The notes: generated from the sequence alone by a model not told the origin. A stretch of 64,000 nucleotides of DNA from Micromonospora polyrhachis (GCF_014203835.1 NZ_JACHJW010000001.1:6460501-6524500), one strand, 5' to 3'. Numbered from the stretch's first letter, positions 33,915 through 43,678 are shown. Numbers and translations are program-made.

Positions 33915-34304
33915 TTACGGGCGGAGCCACCGCGGCCCCCGAACCGCCGCGTGTAGCGCGGTGACCCGGTCCCGCAGCAGCCGGTCCGCGGTGACCACCA
34001 CGCAGTGCCGCCCCTCGGCCGTGGCCTGGACCAGCTCGACGATCGCGTCGTCACCGGAGCCCTCGGCGGCGACCACCCGGACCTCGGGGGTGGGTGGGAC
34101 GCCCCGGGCCACCCCCTCCACCACGAGCACCACCTCGACCGGCGGTGGCAATCCGGGCAGGCCGGCGCGGGCGACCGGGGCCAGCGCGTCCCGCAGCCGT
34201 ACGGTGGCGCCAGCCCGGTCCCGCCACCACCCGTCAGGCCGCGAACCCACGACGTTCGCGGCATCCACGACCAGAAGCGGCAACAGCTGTGGCTCGGTGT
34301 CCAT
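33915..34304 (-). CDS. NYN/PIN-like putative nuclease-fold protein
   Basis: This 129-residue protein has the acidic strand-end [23 protein letters not shown], then [62 protein letters not shown]. This DxxN...D...D pattern in a Rossmann-like order is that of YacP/NYN and PIN domains, which cleave RNA. It is shorter than YacP (about 170). It is divergent from the ClpC-like gene with only 90 bases between starts. Substrate unknown. Confidence 0.7.
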   Translation of the reverse strand: MDTEPQLLPLLVVDAANVVGSRPDGWWRDRAGATVRLRDALAPVARAGLPGLPPPVEVVLVVEGVARGVPPTPEVRVVAAEGSGDDAIVELVQATAEGRHCVVVTADRLLRDRVTALHAAVRGPRWLRP

Positions 34305-34394
34305 GCGCCCCAGCCTGCCACCGGCGGCACGTTTGTCGGTCCAACCGCCGGGTAGCCCACGCCGACCGTATGTGCCGGTGAGGGGGGCAGCTTC

Positions 34395-36944
34395 ATGACG
34401 CAGGGACCTGGTGACCTCGGATCCGACCCGTGGGACGAGTTCCTGGCCCGGTACTTCGGTCGCATGGAGGGCCGTCGCCCGGCGCAGCGGGTGGACATCA
34501 CCCGGCTGATGACCGCCGACGCCAGGGAACTGCTCGCCGACGCCGCCCGGCGGGCCGCCCAGGCGCGCAGTACCGACCTGGACACCGACCATCTGCTCTG
34601 GGCGGCACTGCAACGGGAACCGCTGCGGGACCTGATCCGGCGGGCCGGGGCCGATCCGGACACGTTGCTCGCCGCACTCGGTGGCCCCAAGGGGGGCGAG
34701 CCGGCGCCGCCCGGTGACTTCCCGGCGAACCTGTCGTTGACCCCGGCGGCGAAACGAGCGCTGCTCGATGCCCACCAGCTGTCCCGGGCGATGGGCGCGT
34801 CGTACATCGGTCCGGAGCACATCCTGATGGCGTTGCCGCTCAATCCCGAGTCTCCCGCCGGGCGGATGCTCGCATCCAGCCGGGTGCAGCCGCAGTCGTT
34901 GCAGGCCGCCGGGTCGGAACGGGGGGCACCGGCCGCCAAGCCGGACCGGGGCACGCCGACGCTGGACCAGTACGGCCAGGACCTGACCGACCTGGCCCGG
35001 GCCGACCAGATCGACCCGGTGATCGGCAGGGCCGACGAGATCGAGCAGGCGGTGGAGATCCTGTCCCGACGTACGAAGAACAACCCGGTGCTGATCGGCG
35101 AGGCCGGGGTCGGCAAGACCGCGATCGTGGAGGGACTGGCCGAGCGGATCATCGACGGGGACGTCCCGCAGACGCTGCTGGGCAAGCGGGTGGTCCAACT
35201 CGACCTGGCCGGTCTGGTCGCCGGCACCCGCTATCGAGGTGATTTCGAGGAACGGCTGAAGAAGGTCATCGACGAGATCCGGGCGCACGGCGACGAGCTG
35301 ATCGTCTTCCTGGACGAGATGCACACGCTGGTCGGCGCGGGCGGTGGCGGTGGCGAGGGCGGCATGGACGCCAGCAACATGCTCAAGCCGGCCCTGGCCC
35401 GGGGTGACCTGCGGGTGGTCGGTGCCACCACGCTCAATGAGTACCGCAGGTACATCGAGAAGGACGCGGCGCTGGCCCGGCGGTTCCAGCCGGTGCTGGT
35501 GCCGGAGCCGTCGGTGGACGACACGATCACCATCCTGCGCGGGCTGCGGGACCGCTACGAGGCGCACCACCAGGTCCGGTTCACCGACGAGGCGCTGGTC
35601 GCCGCGGCGGAGCTGTCCGACCGGTACATCGCCGACCGGTTCCTGCCGGACAAGGCCATCGACCTGATCGACCAGGCGGGCGCCCGGGTGCGGTTGCGTA
35701 CCCGGACCCCGGCCGGTGACGTCCGGGAACTGGAGCAGGAGCTGGAGGAGGTGCGCCGGGACAAGGACCAGGCGGTCGCCGACGAGCAGTACGAGCGGGC
35801 CTCGGAACTGCGGGACCGGTTGCAGCGGTTGCAGGAGCGGATCGAGGCGGCCCAGCAGGGCAACGGCGGCAACGGCGTACCCAAGGTGCAGCCGCAGGAG
35901 ATCGCCGAGGTGGTCTCCCGGGCCACCGGCATCCCGGTCAGCCAGCTCACCGAGGAGGAGCGGGACCGGTTGCTGCGGCTGGAGGGGCACCTGCACGAGC
36001 GGGTCATCGGGCAGGACGAGGCCGTCTCGGCCGTCGCCGAGGCGGTCCGCCGCTCGCGTACCGGGCTGGCCGATCCGGACCGTCCGATGGGCAGCTTCCT
36101 GTTCCTCGGGCCGACCGGGGTGGGCAAGACGGAGCTGGCCCGGGCGTTGGCCGAGGCGCTGTTCGGCGAGGCCGACCGGATGGTCCGGCTGGACATGAGC
36201 GAGTTCCAGGAACGGCACACGGTAAGCCGGTTGGTCGGTGCCCCGCCCGGCTACGTCGGGTACGAGGAGGCGGGCCAGCTCACCGAGGCGGTGCGCCGTC
36301 GCCCGTACGCGGTGGTGCTGCTCGACGAGATCGAGAAGGCGCACGTGGACGTCTTCAACATCCTGTTGCAGGTGCTGGACGAGGGATGGCTCACCGACAG
36401 TCAGGGCCGGACGGTCAGCTTCCGCAACACCGTACTGATCATGACGAGCAACCTCGGCTCCGAGTTGATCACCGGCACCCAGCGCAGCGTCGGGTTCGGT
36501 GGGGACGGCAGCGAGCAGCAGGAGAGCGCCGAACTGCGGGAACGCCTGATGCGTCGGTTGCAGGAGCAGTTCCGTCCCGAGTTCCTCAACCGGATCGACG
36601 AGATCATCATCTTCCGCCGGTTGGAGACCCAGCAGTTGCGGCAGATCACCGAACTGCTGTTGGAGGAGACCCGGCGGCGACTGCACGCACAGGACATCGT
36701 CGTGGAGTTCACCCCGGACGGGGTGGACTGGATCGCCGAGCACGGACACCAGCCGGAGTTCGGTGCCCGGCCGTTGCGCCGGACCATCCAGCGGGAGGTG
36801 GACAACCGGCTGTCGCGGATGCTGCTCGACGGAAGTCTGTCACCCGGGCAGCGGGTCACCGTTGACGCCCGGGACGGGGCGCTGGCGCTCGACGTGTTTT
36901 CGGGGGAACGGACGGACCGCAGCGCGGCGGCGGCGAGCGGCTGA
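34395..36944 (+). CDS. ClpC-like AAA+ unfoldase
   Basis: This 849-residue Clp/Hsp100 ATPase has a Clp_N-type N-domain (about 45-155: [28 protein letters not shown]), D1 Walker [11 protein letters not shown] (about 235) and Walker [16 protein letters not shown], a UVR motif ([24 protein letters not shown], about 463), D2 Walker [15 protein letters not shown] (about 571) and Walker [16 protein letters not shown] tripeptide (RSVGFGG) stands where ClpC has its ClpP-binding loop, so it may dock on ClpP. It has an altered N-terminus compared with housekeeping ClpC1, suggesting a paralogue. It is followed by two small genes on the same strand. It probably unfolds particular substrates under stress. 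Confidence 0.92.
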   Translation: MTQGPGDLGSDPWDEFLARYFGRMEGRRPAQRVDITRLMTADARELLADAARRAAQARSTDLDTDHLLWAALQREPLRDLIRRAGADPDTLLAALGGPKGGEPAPPGDFPANLSLTPAAKRALLDAHQLSRAMGASYIGPEHILMALPLNPESPAGRMLASSRVQPQSLQAAGSERGAPAAKPDRGTPTLDQYGQDLTDLARADQIDPVIGRADEIEQAVEILSRRTKNNPVLIGEAGVGKTAIVEGLAERIIDGDVPQTLLGKRVVQLDLAGLVAGTRYRGDFEERLKKVIDEIRAHGDELIVFLDEMHTLVGAGGGGGEGGMDASNMLKPALARGDLRVVGATTLNEYRRYIEKDAALARRFQPVLVPEPSVDDTITILRGLRDRYEAHHQVRFTDEALVAAAELSDRYIADRFLPDKAIDLIDQAGARVRLRTRTPAGDVRELEQELEEVRRDKDQAVADEQYERASELRDRLQRLQERIEAAQQGNGGNGVPKVQPQEIAEVVSRATGIPVSQLTEEERDRLLRLEGHLHERVIGQDEAVSAVAEAVRRSRTGLADPDRPMGSFLFLGPTGVGKTELARALAEALFGEADRMVRLDMSEFQERHTVSRLVGAPPGYVGYEEAGQLTEAVRRRPYAVVLLDEIEKAHVDVFNILLQVLDEGWLTDSQGRTVSFRNTVLIMTSNLGSELITGTQRSVGFGGDGSEQQESAELRERLMRRLQEQFRPEFLNRIDEIIIFRRLETQQLRQITELLLEETRRRLHAQDIVVEFTPDGVDWIAEHGHQPEFGARPLRRTIQREVDNRLSRMLLDGSLSPGQRVTVDARDGALALDVFSGERTDRSAAAASG

Positions 36945-37006
36945 CGCTGACGGCCCCGACCCTTCCCGCTGACGGCCTCGCGACCCGCTGACGAGAGGAG
37001 TACGAC

Positions 37007-37183
37007 GTGACGGCACCCGAGGAAGAGCACGAGAAGAGCCGCAAGACCGACGCGGTACTGCGCCCGCCGAGTTCGGCCAGCCCGGCCGAGAGTAGGAAGG
37101 TGCAGCCGAAAGCCGCCGTCGAGGTGGAGTGGAACGAAGGCGAGCCGGTGGAGCCCACGCCGGCCCCCCGGGAGGAGCGGTGA
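37007..37183 (+). CDS. Small acidic hypothetical protein
   Basis: This 58-residue protein starts at GTG 37007 with GAGAGGAG seven bases upstream. It is Glu/Pro/Lys-rich (PEEEHEKSRKTDAVLRPP, VEWNEGEPVEPTPAPREER), probably disordered, with no hydrophobic segment. Its TGA overlaps the ATG of the DUF3140 gene by one base (TGATG), so the two are coupled. It follows the ClpC-like gene by 62 bases and belongs to the same probable transcription unit. Confidence 0.7.
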   Translation: MTAPEEEHEKSRKTDAVLRPPSSASPAESRKVQPKAAVEVEWNEGEPVEPTPAPREER

Positions 37184-37533
37184 TGGTACGGGAAAGCCGT
37201 ATCGAACCGGAGGTGGAGGAGCTGTGGGACGAGTTCCACAGCTGTGTCAACGTCACCTCCGAGCAGCTACGTACCTGGTTGATGGTGCAGGGGTCCGGGC
37301 CGGAGGCATTCGAGCCGGAACCGCATCTGGGCCTGCCCGAACCGGGCCGGCACATCCTCGCCATCCTCGGGAAGCGCAAGGTCGACCTCACCCCCGAGGA
37401 CATCCAGGTGATGCGGGAGACCGTCGTGGAGATCCAGGACCTGATCGAGACGCGCCCGGAGGAGGGGTCGCGTAACGAGCAGTGGCGGCACTCCCTGATG
37501 AACCTCGGCCACGATCCGCTCAACGAGCGGTGA
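37183..37533 (+). CDS. DUF3140 protein
   Basis: This 116-residue protein starts at ATG 37183 (GGGAGGAG upstream). ELWDEFHSCVNVTSEQLRTWL near the start and GRHILAILGKRKVDLTPEDIQVMRETVVEIQDLI in the middle are the DUF3140 signature, followed by NEQWRHSLMNLGHDPL. These are small soluble proteins of unknown function common in actinobacteria, often near stress genes. A separate role in DNA or chromatin biology has been proposed for members, but nothing in this sequence settles it. It is coupled to the preceding small gene. Confidence 0.85.
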   Translation: MVRESRIEPEVEELWDEFHSCVNVTSEQLRTWLMVQGSGPEAFEPEPHLGLPEPGRHILAILGKRKVDLTPEDIQVMRETVVEIQDLIETRPEEGSRNEQWRHSLMNLGHDPLNER

Positions 37534-37594
37534 CCCTGGCCGGACGAGCGGTGATTCCAGCCGGCCTGTGCGCGTCGGGGGCCGGCTGGGCTGC

Positions 37595-37831
37595 TTACTC
37601 GGCGGTACCCACGCTCTGGATTTCCAGGCCAGCGGCCGTCGCGGCAGCCTGCCGTTCGGCGCGGATCAGTTCCTCGCGGGCGATCAGGGCGGCGTACTCG
37701 GCGATGTCCATCGGAGTAGGCAGCGCCGGCAGGCGGGTGAGGAAGTCCTCCACGTCCTGGGAGGCGGCGGTGTGCGCGGCGGCGATCTGGCGTGCGGTGT
37801 CCCGGTCGTCGGGCTGGTACAGGTCGGTCAT
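37595..37831 (-). CDS. Small hypothetical helical protein
   Basis: This 78-residue protein is helical and Ala/Glu/Arg-rich: DDRDTARQIAAAHTAASQDVEDFLTRLPAL, DIAEYAALIAREELIRAERQAAATAAGLEIQ. No membrane segment or Cys. Its ribosome site is weak. It is convergent with DUF3140. Consistent codon bias supports a real gene; no family recognised. Confidence 0.55.
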   Translation of the reverse strand: MTDLYQPDDRDTARQIAAAHTAASQDVEDFLTRLPALPTPMDIAEYAALIAREELIRAERQAAATAAGLEIQSVGTAE

Positions 37832-38252
37832 GCCCGGTGGCTACCCAGTATCGGCCGATTCGCACCCCTACACTGCTGGTCCTGTGCCGGTCAACGTCGC
37901 CGGCTGGAGTACTAGATTTCCGGCATGGCGATCGAATGGCATACCCGAATCACGTTCCTGCTTCGGAGGCCGTCGATCTGACGTACGTCCCGTGTGAATC
38001 GGTCGGGCTGCCTGGCGAGAATCGCCGCGAGGCGCCGCCACATGACCTGCCTGACCTATTTGGGCCAGGTCAGATGCATCAGACCTGGGATCTCATCGAG
38101 CCGTGCGATCCGCCAGATGACGTTTGAGGATTACGCCTGCCATCTGATAGCGGCATGTTCGTGCTGGGGGACACGTCTCCGACCGCATTCAGGTGGGGCC
38201 GACGTGGCGAGGGCACCGGTGCCGGGAGCCGGTCTGGGTATGCTCCAGGTCG
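37832..38252. other. Gap of about 0.4 kb, AT-richer than its surroundings
   Basis: No gene is supported. An ATG frame at 37936-38127 (63 residues) has poor third-position GC. A 7-base inverted repeat CTGACCT (38051-38057)/AGGTCAG (38067-38073) could form a small hairpin. The last ~100 bases are the upstream region of the phosphotransferase gene. Confidence 0.5.
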
Positions 38253-39254
38253 ATGTCTCCCGCTCCGAGCGCGCACGTCGTCGCCCGTGCCTTCCGGTTG
38301 GCTGATCCGACCGGCCCGCTGCTCCCCGTCCGGTACGTCAGTAGCGAGACCTGGCGGCTGGACACCCGTCGGGGGCGGTACTTCGTCAAGCGACTGGTCG
38401 TCGACGGTTGGCGGGACCAGCTCGATCGAGCCATGGCCTTCGAGCTTCGGGCCCGCGCGGCGGGCATCCGTACACCGGAGGCGATCGAGCCGGCGGACCC
38501 GGCCTGGGGACTGGCCGCCGATCTCGGTGACGGCCAGGGCGTGGTCCGGGTGCACACCTGGCTGGAGGGTGCCACGGCCGACCCGGAGGCCGACCTGTCC
38601 CACTGGTACGGAGCCACGCTGGCCGCCCTGCACGGCCTGGAGCCGGCGGGGGAGCGTCGTACCGATGGGATGTGGCCACTGTGGTACGGCGTCGAGCCGC
38701 CGCAGCGGTGGGCGGACTGGCTCGCCGCCGGGGTGCGGCAGGGGCGGGTCTGGGCTCCGGTGCTCAAGGAGCGACTGACGCTGGTCCTCGACCTGACCAG
38801 GCGGATCGAGGCGGCCTACCGGGCGGTGGACGACCACGTGGTGACCCACCGCGACGTGCTGCCGCACAACGTGCTGGTGCCGGCCGACGGCGGGCCGGTG
38901 CTCATCGACTGGGACACCGCCGGTCCGGACAGCGCCACCCTGGAGACCGCCGGTGCCCTCTACGACTACGCCCGGCATGGCACCGGCACGGAACCGGAGC
39001 CGGGCCGGTTCACTGCTGCGCTCGCCGTCTATCGGGCTCACGGGGGAGTCGTCCAGCCCAGTGAGTTCCCGCTCGCCCGGCGGCTGGGCGTACACCTGGC
39101 GCGCTGTGCCGAGCGGATCCGGGTGACCCTCGGTGTCGAGCCGGCCGGCTCGATCGATATCCGGGCTGCGGAGACCCACGTCGCCCAGCGGCTCGCCGCC
39201 CTACCGGAGTTCTCGACCAGCCTGTTCCGCTGGTCGCGACACCTGACCGGATGA
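38253..39254 (+). CDS. Aminoglycoside phosphotransferase (APH)-fold kinase
   Basis: This 333-residue APH/ChoK-fold protein has the N-lobe lysine region RYFVKRLVVDG, hinge-type RVHTWLEGA, the catalytic loop VVTHRDVLPHNVLVPADGG (H-R-D...N) and the DFG-like VLIDWDTAG. Such enzymes phosphorylate aminoglycosides, homoserine, choline or macrolides; the substrate here is not obvious and resistance should not be assumed. Its 3' end overlaps the convergent LysR gene by 54 bases. Confidence 0.85.
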   Translation: MSPAPSAHVVARAFRLADPTGPLLPVRYVSSETWRLDTRRGRYFVKRLVVDGWRDQLDRAMAFELRARAAGIRTPEAIEPADPAWGLAADLGDGQGVVRVHTWLEGATADPEADLSHWYGATLAALHGLEPAGERRTDGMWPLWYGVEPPQRWADWLAAGVRQGRVWAPVLKERLTLVLDLTRRIEAAYRAVDDHVVTHRDVLPHNVLVPADGGPVLIDWDTAGPDSATLETAGALYDYARHGTGTEPEPGRFTAALAVYRAHGGVVQPSEFPLARRLGVHLARCAERIRVTLGVEPAGSIDIRAAETHVAQRLAALPEFSTSLFRWSRHLTG

Positions 39255-40229
39255 CTGGCCGGCCGCCGCCGGCTGTCGTACCCCGAAATCGGGGTGGTGT
39301 CGCAGCCAGGCCAGGTAGGGCGGGTTCCCGGCCAGGGTGTCGCGGTAGGCGGCCATTGCGTGTGCCAGCACCCGGTTGGCGGTCGGGGCGGCGGGCGCCT
39401 CCGGATGCCAGCCGAGCAGTAGCCGCCAACGCAGCGGCACACCGGCCAACGGACGGGTCACCAGCCCGGCCACCGGCCGGAAGGTGGCCTGGCACAATGC
39501 CACCGCGCCACCGGCGTCGACCAGGTCCACACATCCGCGTACGTCGGTTTCGTACATCCGGCGGGGTGTGAAGCCGGCCCGGGCGCAGGCGGCGGCGAAG
39601 CAGTCCCCGAAACAACCGTCGCCGGGGGCGGCCACCCACCGCTCGGATTCCAGCGCGCCCAGGGGGATCTCCTCCCGTACGGCCAGCGGATGCTGCTCGG
39701 GCAGCAGGACGAAGACCGGGTCCACCGCCACCGTGCGCCAGATCAGGCCGGACTCGGCGGACGGGGTGGCGTCGCCGCAGACCCCGGCCAGGGCGTAGTC
39801 CAACCGGCCGCTGAGCACGAGTTGGGCCAGTTCGTCGACGGACCATGATGCGTAGGTGCTGACCTGGGTATGCGGCTGCTCGGTGGTGAGCCGATGCACC
39901 AGTCGACCGAGGATCGGGCTGTTGACGCCGCCGAACCGGTAGCGGCTCATCGTCGAGCCGGCACCGGCCAGCCGGGCCGCCTCGTCCTGCAGTCCTTTCA
40001 TGGCCGGCAACAACACCCGCGCCCGGGCCAGCACGAGTTCACCGAGGGCGGTGGGGCGGGCGCCGCGCCGGTCCCGTTCGAAGAGGGCACCACCGAGAGT
40101 GCGCTCGATGCGTTGGAGCTGCGCGGTGAGCGCCGGTTGGGCCAGCCCAAGGCTGGAGGCAGCCTTGGTCACACTGCCGGTCTCCGCGATCGCACAGACC
40201 ACCTTCAGGTGCCGTAGCTCCAGGTTCAT
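39201..40229 (-). CDS. LysR-family transcriptional regulator
   Basis: This 342-residue LysR regulator has the N-terminal winged helix LRHLKVVCAIAETGSVTKAASSLGLAQPALTAQLQRIERTLGGALFERDRRGARPTALGE and an effector-binding domain of two Rossmann-like halves (LDYALAGVCGDA, WVAAPGDGCFGDCFAAACARAGF). The last ~30 residues are Arg-rich. It has no divergent target gene; upstream on the same strand is the hemerythrin gene. A TGAAAG-rich palindromic leader (40261-40295) could be its autoregulatory site. It overlaps the convergent kinase gene at its 3' end. Target unknown. Confidence 0.9.
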   Translation of the reverse strand: MNLELRHLKVVCAIAETGSVTKAASSLGLAQPALTAQLQRIERTLGGALFERDRRGARPTALGELVLARARVLLPAMKGLQDEAARLAGAGSTMSRYRFGGVNSPILGRLVHRLTTEQPHTQVSTYASWSVDELAQLVLSGRLDYALAGVCGDATPSAESGLIWRTVAVDPVFVLLPEQHPLAVREEIPLGALESERWVAAPGDGCFGDCFAAACARAGFTPRRMYETDVRGCVDLVDAGGAVALCQATFRPVAGLVTRPLAGVPLRWRLLLGWHPEAPAAPTANRVLAHAMAAYRDTLAGNPPYLAWLRHHPDFGVRQPAAAGQSSGQVSRPAEQAGRELR

Positions 40230-40260
40230 AGCGTGACGTTAGGACCGCGACGAGATCCAT

Positions 40261-40295
40261 TGAAAGACTTTCGTCTATGAAAGATCCGCTGAAAG
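40261..40295. promoter_or_regulatory. TGAAAG-repeat leader upstream of LysR
   Basis: TGAAAG occurs at 40261, 40278 and 40290 and the first copy forms GAAAGACTTTC, a perfect 11-base palindrome (40262-40272). It lies ~35 bases before the LysR start, in AT-rich DNA; a plausible operator. Confidence 0.35.
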
Positions 40296-40343
40296 AAAGT
40301 GGAAGAACAATCGTGGGGCTGCCCGGGTTCAGCTGGACCGCCG

Positions 40344-41033
40344 TCAGGTGGTGCGCAGGTTCCGCTCTGACCGGCCGTCGGTGACCGTCGACTCCGACGC
40401 GTCGTCGTCGGCCAGGTCCTCGGCGTACGTGGGCCGACCGGTCACCGCGTCGCGGACCTTGTCGACCACCCCCAACGCCGGATCCACGAGCTTGTTCCAG
40501 TGTGGGCTGTTCGGCACGTCCGGGTGTGGCCGGGTCGGTGCCGCCTCCTCGGCGATCTCCACCCGGTTGCCCAGCCGGATCAGCTCCGCCTCGCTGGCAC
40601 CGGCCCGCAAACCGGGGAAGATGTCCTGGGTCGCTGCGGTCACGTGGCGGTGCACCTCGCCGGCCACCCGCTCGGCGAGCCGCCCGAACTCCAGCTCGTC
40701 CGGATCACTGTCCAGCAGTTCCTGAAGTGCGTCCTCCATCGCCCTATCCGCACCGGCCTGCCGGTCGACCACCGCCGCGCCGTCGCCGACCACCGCCCGT
40801 ACGGCGGGGTGGAGGTACTGCTGCTCGGCCGACAGATGCCGGGTCAGCGTCGCGGCCACCACCTCGGCCACCTCACGGCGGCGCTCGACGGAGGTGCCAG
40901 CATCGGTCAGCTCCCGGCAGAGGGCGACGATCTGTTCGTGCTCCTCGGTGAGGATGTCGAGCACGCTGCGTCCGCCAGGTCGGTACGACTCGTCGTCGCC
41001 GATCGGCGGCAGCGGAGGCAGGGGGACGGTCAT
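40344..41033 (-). CDS. Hemerythrin HHE-domain protein
   Basis: This 229-residue protein starts at ATG 41033 with GAAGGAG upstream. It contains the hemerythrin-type di-iron helices: DILTEEHEQIVALCRELTDA, then LTRHLSAEQQYLHPAVRAVVG and FGRLAERVAGEVHRHVTAATQDIFPGL, with His/Glu ligands in the expected HxxxE-like positions. The C-terminus is a charged extension (WNKLVDPALGVVDKVRDAVTG...). It may bind oxygen, NO or sense iron. It sits upstream of the LysR gene on the same strand. Confidence 0.85.
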   Translation of the reverse strand: MTVPLPPLPPIGDDESYRPGGRSVLDILTEEHEQIVALCRELTDAGTSVERRREVAEVVAATLTRHLSAEQQYLHPAVRAVVGDGAAVVDRQAGADRAMEDALQELLDSDPDELEFGRLAERVAGEVHRHVTAATQDIFPGLRAGASEAELIRLGNRVEIAEEAAPTRPHPDVPNSPHWNKLVDPALGVVDKVRDAVTGRPTYAEDLADDDASESTVTDGRSERNLRTT

Positions 41034-41267
41034 GGAGGTCTCCTTCACCGGTCCATGGCGGTCGCGCCGGCCATGGAGGTCGCGGGCTGTCGATGGACTC
41101 TAGGGCGTCGTGGTTGCCTGTGTCGGGTCGGCGCACCGGCCGGGTGGCGCGGCCTGCTGCCGGTACCCGTACCCGTGATCGATGAAACCAGCGCCGCCGC
41201 CGAGGCAGCTGGTCACGAGACTGTCGCGAGTTCTGTCCGACACCGCGGGCAATGGTATGAAGACGGC

Positions 41268-42596
41268 ATGACCAGTCATGCCGCGCCCACCGGCCCGAAG
41301 GCCGTCGACGAGGTCGTCGACCTCTGTCGGGATCTGCTCCGCATCGACACCAGTAACACCGGGGACAACGCCACCAGCGCTGGCGAGCGGGCCGCCGCCG
41401 AGTACGTTGCCGAGAAGCTCGCCGAGGTCGGCGTCGAGTCCCGGATCCACGAGTCGGCTCCCGGCCGGGCCAACCTGGTCGCCCGGATTCCCGGCGTCGA
41501 CTCCAGCCGAGGTGCGCTCCTGGTGCACGGCCATCTGGACGTGGTGCCGGCCGACGCCGACGAATGGTCTGTGCACCCCTTCTCCGGTGAGATCCGCGAC
41601 GGCTACCTCTGGGGTCGGGGCGCGATCGACATGAAGGACTTCGACGCGATGGTGCTCGCCGTCGTCCGGGACTGGCAACGCACCGGGGTACGCCCGCCCA
41701 GGGACATCGTGCTCGCCTACACCGCCGACGAGGAGGCCGGCAGCGAGTACGGCGCCCACTTCCTCGTCGAACGGCATCCCGAGCTGTTCGACGGGTGCAC
41801 CGAGGCGATCGGCGAGGTGGGTGGCTTCTCGTACTCGGTCAACGACGACCTACGGCTCTATCTCATCGAGACCGCGGAGAAGGGGCTGGACTGGCTGCGT
41901 CTGCACGCCCGGGGACGCCCGGGACACGGTTCGATGGTGCACGACGACAACGCCGTGACCGCGTTGGCCGAGGCGGTCGCCCGGGTCGGCCGCCACCGGT
42001 TCCCGGTGGTGGTGACGCCCACCGTACGGGCCTTCCTGACCGAGGTCTCCGACGCCCTCGGCATCGAACTCGACCCGGACGATCCGGAGACGGCGATCGC
42101 CAAGCTCGGTCCGATCGCGAACATCATCGGCGCGACCATCCGCAACACCGCCAACCCGACCCGACTGGACGCGGGCTACAAGGACAACGTGATTCCGAGC
42201 CGGGCCACCGCCACCATCGACTGCCGCAGCCTGCCTGGGCAGTCGGAACTCCTGCTGGAACAGTTGCGCGCGGTGATCGGACCGGATCTGGAGGTGGAGT
42301 ACATCCACCGGCAGCCGGCGTTGGAGACCACTTTCGACGGAGCCCTGGTGGAGGCGATGTCGGCGGCATTGCGCGCCGAGGATCCGGGTGCCCGGGCGGT
42401 GCCGTACATGCTCTCCGGTGGCACCGACGCCAAGGCGTTCCACCGGTTGGGGATCCGCTGCTTCGGCTTCGCGCCGCTGCGGCTCCCTGCGGACCTCAAC
42501 TTTTCCGCCTTGTTCCATGGCGTTGACGAGCGGGTACCGGTGGACGGGCTACAGTTCGGCGTGCGGGTGCTCGACCGGTTCCTGCGCAACAGTTGA
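41268..42596 (+). CDS. M20/M25/M40-family metallopeptidase
   Basis: This 442-residue di-zinc aminoacylase/peptidase has the first metal motif LVHGHLDVVPADADEWSVHPF, then RGAIDMKDFDAMVLAVV (bridging Asp), YTADEEAGSEYGAHFLVE (catalytic Glu pair), VHDDNAVTALAEAVARVG in the dimerisation lobe and LSGGTDAKAFHRLGIRCFGFAPL near the end. It is soluble. Family members cleave acylamino acids or dipeptides (DapE/ArgE/carboxypeptidase G2-like). It is part of a conserved actinobacterial block. Confidence 0.93.
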   Translation: MTSHAAPTGPKAVDEVVDLCRDLLRIDTSNTGDNATSAGERAAAEYVAEKLAEVGVESRIHESAPGRANLVARIPGVDSSRGALLVHGHLDVVPADADEWSVHPFSGEIRDGYLWGRGAIDMKDFDAMVLAVVRDWQRTGVRPPRDIVLAYTADEEAGSEYGAHFLVERHPELFDGCTEAIGEVGGFSYSVNDDLRLYLIETAEKGLDWLRLHARGRPGHGSMVHDDNAVTALAEAVARVGRHRFPVVVTPTVRAFLTEVSDALGIELDPDDPETAIAKLGPIANIIGATIRNTANPTRLDAGYKDNVIPSRATATIDCRSLPGQSELLLEQLRAVIGPDLEVEYIHRQPALETTFDGALVEAMSAALRAEDPGARAVPYMLSGGTDAKAFHRLGIRCFGFAPLRLPADLNFSALFHGVDERVPVDGLQFGVRVLDRFLRNS

Positions 42597-42604
42597 CCAA
42601 CCGG

Positions 42605-42642
42605 GCTACGTGGTAGTCGGCCAGCTACGTGGTAGTCGGCCA
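42605..42642. repeat. Two tandem 19-base repeats upstream of 42680
   Basis: GCTACGTGGTAGTCGGCCA is present at 42605-42623 and again at 42624-42642, in the short gap before the next ORF. It may reflect slippage or a regulator site. Confidence 0.75.
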
Positions 42643-42679
42643 GCGGCCCGCGAACTCGCGACGAAGGGACTGCAACACA

Positions 42680-43351
42680 ATGACCGACCAGCACGCCGAG
42701 CTGGACGCCGCTCTGGAACGTGTCGTCGAGGCCGCCCGGGCGCACCTGGCCGCGGTCAAGGCTGCCCAGGGCCGGATCGACGACGACGACGTCTGGCAGG
42801 CGTACGTCGCCTTCAACAACGCGTCGTACGAGTACGACGAGCGGCTGCTCGACGAATTCGGTGAGGTCACCCCGTGGGACGTCGAGGTGATCGACCCGGA
42901 GGAGGCCGACGCGCGGCTCGGTGTCGGCCTCGGAGGGGTGGACGGTACCGAACCGACCGACCCGCATCCGCAGGTGCTCTCGGTGCGTCAGCGCCGCGAC
43001 TACCGGGTACCCAGCGTCGCGGCACTGATCCGGGTGGCGGAGGCGGCCCGTCGGGCGGGTGCCCCCGACGAGGATGTGTCGGAGCCGATCGAGGGGGTCG
43101 GTGAGGCGGTGCTGGAGCTGTTGCAGGTGGGCGATGGCTCGCTCGGTGCTCTGGACATCCCGGAGTTGGAGCCGCTCGACGGGGTGGTGATGGTCAGCGA
43201 GGTCGGGGCGCCGTTGGATCTGGAATCCTTCGATGACGACGACAGCGCCGGCCCGTTCCAGCCGGGTAGCGGCGACCGGCTCGTCGGCCGGCTCGACGAG
43301 CACCCGTTCCTGCCCTCTGCCGAGGATGCCGAGGACGAGCGGATCGGCTGA
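42680..43351 (+). CDS. Conserved acidic hypothetical protein
   Basis: This 223-residue protein has a helical N-terminus (HAELDAALERVVEAARAHLAAVKAAQGR) with WQAYVAFNNASYEYDERLLDEFGEVTPWDVE. A Pro/Asp/Glu-rich middle follows, then helical RRDYRVPSVAALIRVAEAARRAGAPDEDVSEPIEGVGEAVLELLQ and a very acidic tail (LESFDDDDSAGPF). Net charge is strongly negative. No recognised family; similar proteins occur widely in actinobacteria in this genomic position. No signal or membrane segment. Confidence 0.8.
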   Translation: MTDQHAELDAALERVVEAARAHLAAVKAAQGRIDDDDVWQAYVAFNNASYEYDERLLDEFGEVTPWDVEVIDPEEADARLGVGLGGVDGTEPTDPHPQVLSVRQRRDYRVPSVAALIRVAEAARRAGAPDEDVSEPIEGVGEAVLELLQVGDGSLGALDIPELEPLDGVVMVSEVGAPLDLESFDDDDSAGPFQPGSGDRLVGRLDEHPFLPSAEDAEDERIG

Positions 43352-43404
43352 CCGACCGTCTCGGGTTCGTCACGGAACGCCGGCTCTGGCGGGATTGCGC
43401 CCGA

Positions 43405-43596
43405 CTAGTAGGAGAGGCCCGGTTGCGACTTGTTGACCAGCCGACGGCGGAGCACCACCTGACGGGTGCCGTCGCGGAAGAGTCGTACCCGGGCTAACTC
43501 CCAGCCCGAGAACTCGGCCTGGATCGCCAACTGCGCCGCTGCGGTCATCCGATCGACGTTGGGTGGTAGCCGCAGCGGCGCGTATTCGTAGTCCAT
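43405..43596 (-). CDS. DUF5703 protein
   Basis: This 63-residue protein starts at ATG 43596. Its signature is MDYEYAPLRLPPNVDRMTAA, LAIQAEFSGWELARVRLFRDGTRQVVLRRRL, ending KSQPGLSY. This tiny family is conserved in actinobacteria next to M20 peptidase genes; function unknown. Confidence 0.88.
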   Translation of the reverse strand: MDYEYAPLRLPPNVDRMTAAAQLAIQAEFSGWELARVRLFRDGTRQVVLRRRLVNKSQPGLSY

Positions 43597-43678
43597 GCCG
43601 CTATCCTGCCCACCGCTGGCGAGCGGCACCAGTCCTTCTGTCAGGGCAAAACTGGACGATGCTCACCTATCGCAGGGC

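Noticed and set aside
33915-36749. Very long minus-strand frame (over 900 codons) across the ClpC-like gene
   Set aside because: It is antisense to ClpC; only the part from ATG 34304 encodes a plausible protein (NYN-like).
37936-38127. Possible 63-residue ORF before the phosphotransferase gene
   Set aside because: Poor codon bias, no ribosome site, no recognised motif.
38253-39254. Aminoglycoside-resistance gene
   Set aside because: The APH fold is shared by many kinases; substrate cannot be read from the sequence.
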